Shown here piece after piece: positions 61,190-64,000 of a stretch of DNA of 64,000 bases; the first letter of the stretch is position 1, and each line of letters opens with the position of its first letter. Location: positions 21,724-85,723 of the forward strand of contig JALHQU010000004.1 in the NCBI GenBank assembly GCA_022841795.1, in the 5' to 3' direction. The notes under the pieces were generated by a model. The model ran no database searches. It was not told where the DNA came from and saw only the letters and a program-made list of their open reading frames with translations. A program made the position numbers and the translations under genes. This DNA comes from Fimbriiglobus sp. (GTDB lineage Bacteria; Planctomycetota; Planctomycetia; Gemmatales; Gemmataceae).

Positions 61190-62428
61190 ATGCACGTCCG
61201 GCTGGCACTTGTCGCGCTTGCTTTCGGTTCCCTGGCTGCCGCGGGCTGCTTCCGGAACCTGAAGAAGGATCCGGCGTTCCTGAACGACCCGACGGGCAAG
61301 GGCAATGTGGTCGCCCCGACCCCGCCGTTGCCCACCGGGAAAGCTCTTTCCCCTGCCCCGTCCGCCGGTGGGGTGAAGCCGCCGAAACTGGAACTCGCCC
61401 CCGGCACGCTGCCACCCCTGCCGGGCCTGCCCGGCTCGCCGTCGAACCCGCCCCCGGCCAGCGTGCCGGACGGCCCGTCGGGGTGGCAGGTGAGCGCCGA
61501 TGTGGGCGACGACGAGGCCCAGCGGAAGGGCATCCTCGAACGCCTCCGCGAGCGACGGGAGGAGAAGAAGAAGGAACGGGAGGAGCAGGAAAAGAAGGAA
61601 CGCCCTGTGCTGCCGCCGGCCGTCGATCCGAAGAATGGTGAGCCGGACAAGAAGCTGATCCTGGAGCCGGTGGACAAGAAGCCGGCCCCGATTCAGCCGC
61701 TGCAACCGACAGCCCCGGCGGGCGACCTGAAAACGGTCCGCGGGCTGGTGGACGAGGCGGGTAAGCGGTTCGCCGGCATCCCGGATTTCGAGTCGAAACT
61801 GACCAAACGGGAGACCGTCGGCGGGAAGAAGCAGCCGACCGAGGAGATGCGGTTCCTGTTCCGCCAGGAGCCGTTCAGCGTGCGGCTGACCGTCACCGGC
61901 GAGAACGGCCGCGGGCGGGAGGTGGTGTTCGTGAAGGGGCAGAACAACGGCAAGCTGATCATCGTCACCGGCGAGGGCGACAACCGCCTACTCGGCGCCG
62001 GCAAGAAGCTGGAACTGGACCCGGACAACCCACTGGCCACCAGCCGCACCCGCGGGAAGATCGAGGACTCGGGCATCGGCCGGCCGATCCGGGTGCTGAC
62101 CAAGTTCGTGGAAGAGGCCGAGGCGGGCAAGCGGTCGGCGGACAACATCCGCTCGCTCGGCAAGGTGGAGCGGAAGGAGTTCGCGTCCCCCGTGGACGGC
62201 GTGGAGGTGACGCTCAAGGCGTCCGACGACCCGCTGCTGCCGAAGGGCGGCAAGCGGCAGTACTACTTCGACGCCGACCCGAAGTCGCCGTCATACCGTC
62301 TGCCGGTGTTGGTCATCACCACCGAGCCGGACGGGGCCGAGGCGGAATACTACTGCTTCACCGACTTCAAGGTGCCGGCCAAGCTGACGGACGCGGACTT
62401 CGTGGTGAAGGACCGGCGAAGCCGCTAG
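61190..62428 (+). CDS. DUF1571 lipoprotein
   Basis: 412 residues from the ATG at 61190. The signal HVRLALVALAFGSLAAAGC ends in a lipobox (AAGC), so the mature N-terminus would be lipid-anchored. A Pro-rich linker and a charged coiled coil (ERLRERREEKKKEREEQEKK, about 125-150) lead into a DUF1571 domain (about 195-405: DFESKLTKRETVGGKKQP, FRQEPFSVRLTVTGENGRGR, VVFVKGQNNGKLIIVTG). This is a LolA-like lipid-binding fold found mainly in planctomycetes. The protein may carry lipids or lipoproteins in the periplasm. It stands alone, divergent from the HEAT gene. Confidence 0.88.
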   Translation: MHVRLALVALAFGSLAAAGCFRNLKKDPAFLNDPTGKGNVVAPTPPLPTGKALSPAPSAGGVKPPKLELAPGTLPPLPGLPGSPSNPPPASVPDGPSGWQVSADVGDDEAQRKGILERLRERREEKKKEREEQEKKERPVLPPAVDPKNGEPDKKLILEPVDKKPAPIQPLQPTAPAGDLKTVRGLVDEAGKRFAGIPDFESKLTKRETVGGKKQPTEEMRFLFRQEPFSVRLTVTGENGRGREVVFVKGQNNGKLIIVTGEGDNRLLGAGKKLELDPDNPLATSRTRGKIEDSGIGRPIRVLTKFVEEAEAGKRSADNIRSLGKVERKEFASPVDGVEVTLKASDDPLLPKGGKRQYYFDADPKSPSYRLPVLVITTEPDGAEAEYYCFTDFKVPAKLTDADFVVKDRRSR

Positions 62429-62432
62429 CGGC

Positions 62433-62798
62433 TTAGCGAGCCCGGTACGGCGAAATCCCCATCCCCCAACCCAGGCCGTACCCGCCGCCCCACACCGGCC
62501 CGAACCCGATTCCGCTCTGCCCGTACCCGTAGCTCGGGCTGTAGCTGTGGTACCCGCGGTAGGTGTGCCCCGGCCCGCCGTTGCTCGCCCCCAGTCCGTA
62601 CCCCGGGTACATGACCGCGTTCTCCGGGTTCCCCCCGAAGTTACTTCGCCCGGTGGCGTACCCGGACGGGTAGGTGGGCAGCGGGTCGGTGAAGAACGGC
62701 CGGTCGCGGAGGCGGACCCGGCCGGAGGACTGGGCCTCGGCGGTCGTTCCACCCAGCACCAGGGCGACGACGGCCAGAACGAACGAGCTGCGGGTCAT
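62433..62798 (-). CDS. Secreted Gly/Tyr-rich protein
   Basis: 121 residues from the ATG at 62798. The signal peptide TRSSFVLAVVALVLGGTTAEA is followed by a low-complexity mature part rich in Gly, Tyr, Ser and Pro (for example YSPSYGYGQSGIGFGPVWGG). No domain is recognised. Such proteins are often cell-surface or matrix components. It converges on the DUF1571 gene, whose stop is 4 bases away. Confidence 0.75.
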   Translation of the reverse strand: MTRSSFVLAVVALVLGGTTAEAQSSGRVRLRDRPFFTDPLPTYPSGYATGRSNFGGNPENAVMYPGYGLGASNGGPGHTYRGYHSYSPSYGYGQSGIGFGPVWGGGYGLGWGMGISPYRAR

Positions 62799-63096
62799 GG
62801 GGATGCTCCAGGCGGGAATCATCACCAGTGTGCCTGACAAAGAACGGCCTGAAGGCCGGACACCAGCGTAGAGCGTCTGCCGTTGCGGCAGTTCGCACGG
62901 GCGATCCGCCGAATTGTCACGACCCGCGGGCGGCGGGCGAACTCCGGTTGCGTTCCCCAAGTCGAATGTGCTAGGCTCTTTACTGCCGACACCCGGGGCG
63001 AACCCTGCCCGTCGGCACCATCTTTGCATGGCACGGCCCCGATGGCTTATGCGAGGAGTCCCGAGGCGACACCGTCGCCCAGGGTCTGAACGAAGC

Positions 63097-63522
63097 ATGG
63101 TCGCCACCGCCGCGATCCTCGAATCGAACACCCGCGAGCGTCCGTACTCGATCCTGGTCACCGACGACGACCGGGGCAGCCGCGAGACGTTAGCCGGGGT
63201 GTTGGCGCATTCGGGGTTCGCGACCAGAACGGCAACCTGCGGCGAGGAGGCGATCGACATCGTGCGGGTGGAGACGTTCCACCTGCTGGTGTTCGACCAG
63301 CACATGCCGCGGATGACCGGGCTGGAGGCGCTGCAGCAGGTGCGGCTGTTCAACGCCCTGCTGCCGGCCCTGCTGGTGACGGCCGACGCCACCCGCGACG
63401 TGATCGAGCAGGCGCGGCAGGCCCAGGTGTACAGCGTGCTGCCCAAGCCGGTGAACACCAGCCTGCTGCTGCACATGCTCCGGCGGGCGCTGTCCACCGC
63501 CTACGGCGGGCCGGCGAACTGA
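63097..63522 (+). CDS. Stand-alone response-regulator receiver protein
   Basis: 141 residues from the ATG at 63097; upstream in-frame sequence to 62914 is probably non-coding. A single receiver domain: acidic pocket ILVTDDDRGSRETLAG, phosphoacceptor Asp in LLVFDQHMPRMTG, the conserved Thr/Ser in ALLVTADATRD, and Lys in VLPKPVN. There is no output domain or partner kinase nearby, so it would act through protein contacts. The start lacks a strong Shine-Dalgarno. It is followed by groES after 62 bases. Confidence 0.85.
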   Translation: MVATAAILESNTRERPYSILVTDDDRGSRETLAGVLAHSGFATRTATCGEEAIDIVRVETFHLLVFDQHMPRMTGLEALQQVRLFNALLPALLVTADATRDVIEQARQAQVYSVLPKPVNTSLLLHMLRRALSTAYGGPAN

Positions 63523-63584
63523 CGGCGGCTATAACACTCCTCGCGGCCACGACTTTCCCCACCCTGCAACCGGAGACCGTGTCG

Positions 63585-63872
63585 ATGAAAGTGACCCCGC
63601 TGAACGACAAGATCGTGGTGGAGCGGATGACCGCGGACGACAAGACGAGCGGCGGGATCATCCTGCCGGACACCGCCAAGGAGAAGCCGAAGCAGGGCAA
63701 GATCCTGGCCGTGGGCGACGGCAAGGTGCTGGAGAACGGCAAACGGGCGAGCTTCCAGGTGAAGGTGAACGACAAGGTGCTGTTCACCTCCTACGCCGGC
63801 AACGAGGTGACGGTGGACGGCAAGGAGTACCTCATCATGACCGAGGACGACATCCTGGCCGTGGTCGGGTGA
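63585..63872 (+). CDS. groES: Co-chaperonin GroES
   Basis: 95 residues. The ATG at 63585 follows GGAG by 9 bases; a GTG at 63579 is closer but less usual. The sequence KVTPLNDKIVVERMTADDKT, the mobile loop SGGIILPDTAKEKPKQGKI, VLFTSYAGNEVTVDGKEYLI and the final DDILAVVG are typical of GroES. It caps the GroEL folding chamber. groEL is not seen within the remaining bases. No CIRCE operator was found just upstream. Confidence 0.97.
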   Translation: MKVTPLNDKIVVERMTADDKTSGGIILPDTAKEKPKQGKILAVGDGKVLENGKRASFQVKVNDKVLFTSYAGNEVTVDGKEYLIMTEDDILAVVG

Positions 63873-64000
63873 GGGTCTGTCTGGTACCCTCTCCCCGTTG
63901 GGGAGAGGGTCGGCGGCGGCGACAGCCGACGACGGGGAGAGGGGTTCTAGAAGACGGGCCCCCCCCCCCGCGCGCGCCCCGCGCGTTGCCCCCCCCCCCC
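63873..64000. other. Non-coding end with low-complexity C/G tail
   Basis: A CCCTCTCC / GGAGAGGGT hairpin follows groES (about 63889-63910). From about 63959 the sequence is runs of C interrupted by GCGCGC, unlike any neighbouring region, and looks like a low-quality sequence end. Confidence 0.6.

Overview
The window looks like chromosomal DNA of a planctomycete, most likely a Gemmataceae-type organism. It is G+C rich and carries three DUF1559 pseudopilin-like genes, a DUF1571 lipoprotein, a very long SecA and many palindromic intergenic repeats. No rRNA, convincing tRNA or CRISPR array was found.

Left part (1 to about 33 kb) is accessory DNA. (a) 1-6.7 kb, minus strand: a tightly packed run with an XRE regulator, a Cap4/DUF4297-like nuclease, an ABC-3C middle component and a zinc-hook SMC-like ATPase. 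These are the core parts of an ABC-three-component conflict system. They are followed by a small DUF3024-like protein and a truncated SUKH/DUF2716 protein that runs off the left edge. (b) 6.8-19.9 kb, plus strand: hsdM, hsdS, an Abi_C-like gene, hsdR and a 1450-residue RecB/Cas4-type nuclease fused to a Dna2-like helicase, all with overlapping stop/start codons, then an Mrr endonuclease and a zinc-finger (HNH-like) protein. (c) 19.9-22.5 kb, minus strand: two ParB-domain/DNA-methyltransferase fusions. (d) 23-31 kb: unrecognised genes, a ribbon-helix-helix protein paired with a DxD protein, a divergent primase-like protein, and small genes with repeated leaders. (e) 31.0-33.0 kb: a large serine recombinase whose 3' end abuts the severed N-terminus of a yifB/comM gene. 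The simplest reading is that this recombinase inserted an integrative element into yifB. Its right end is then near 32.96 kb, and its left end, with the rest of yifB, lies beyond the window. On that reading all the defence genes are cargo.

Right part (33.2-64 kb) is ordinary chromosome: DUF1559 and secreted proteins, secA divergent from dxr-rseP, a sugar-phosphate isomerase-like TIM barrel, a restriction-fold protein, a complete cobalamin riboswitch in front of a DUF1559 gene, a GNAT protein, 2-oxoacid:ferredoxin oxidoreductase (korA, korB), a patatin lipoprotein, tmk, a lipoate cluster (lipoyl-like protein, lipA, lipB), a membrane glycosyltransferase, a HEAT/propeller protein, a DUF1571 lipoprotein, a lone receiver protein and groES. 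Large perfect inverted repeats sit in many of the gaps. The last 40 bases are C-rich low complexity and look like a sequence-end artefact.

Most notable points: the coupled R-M/Abi/nuclease-helicase operon, the ABC-3C operon, the serine-recombinase insertion in yifB, the B12 riboswitch ahead of a pseudopilin gene, and a LipB homologue that appears to lack its catalytic Lys/Cys pair beside a lipoyl-like domain that lacks its lysine.
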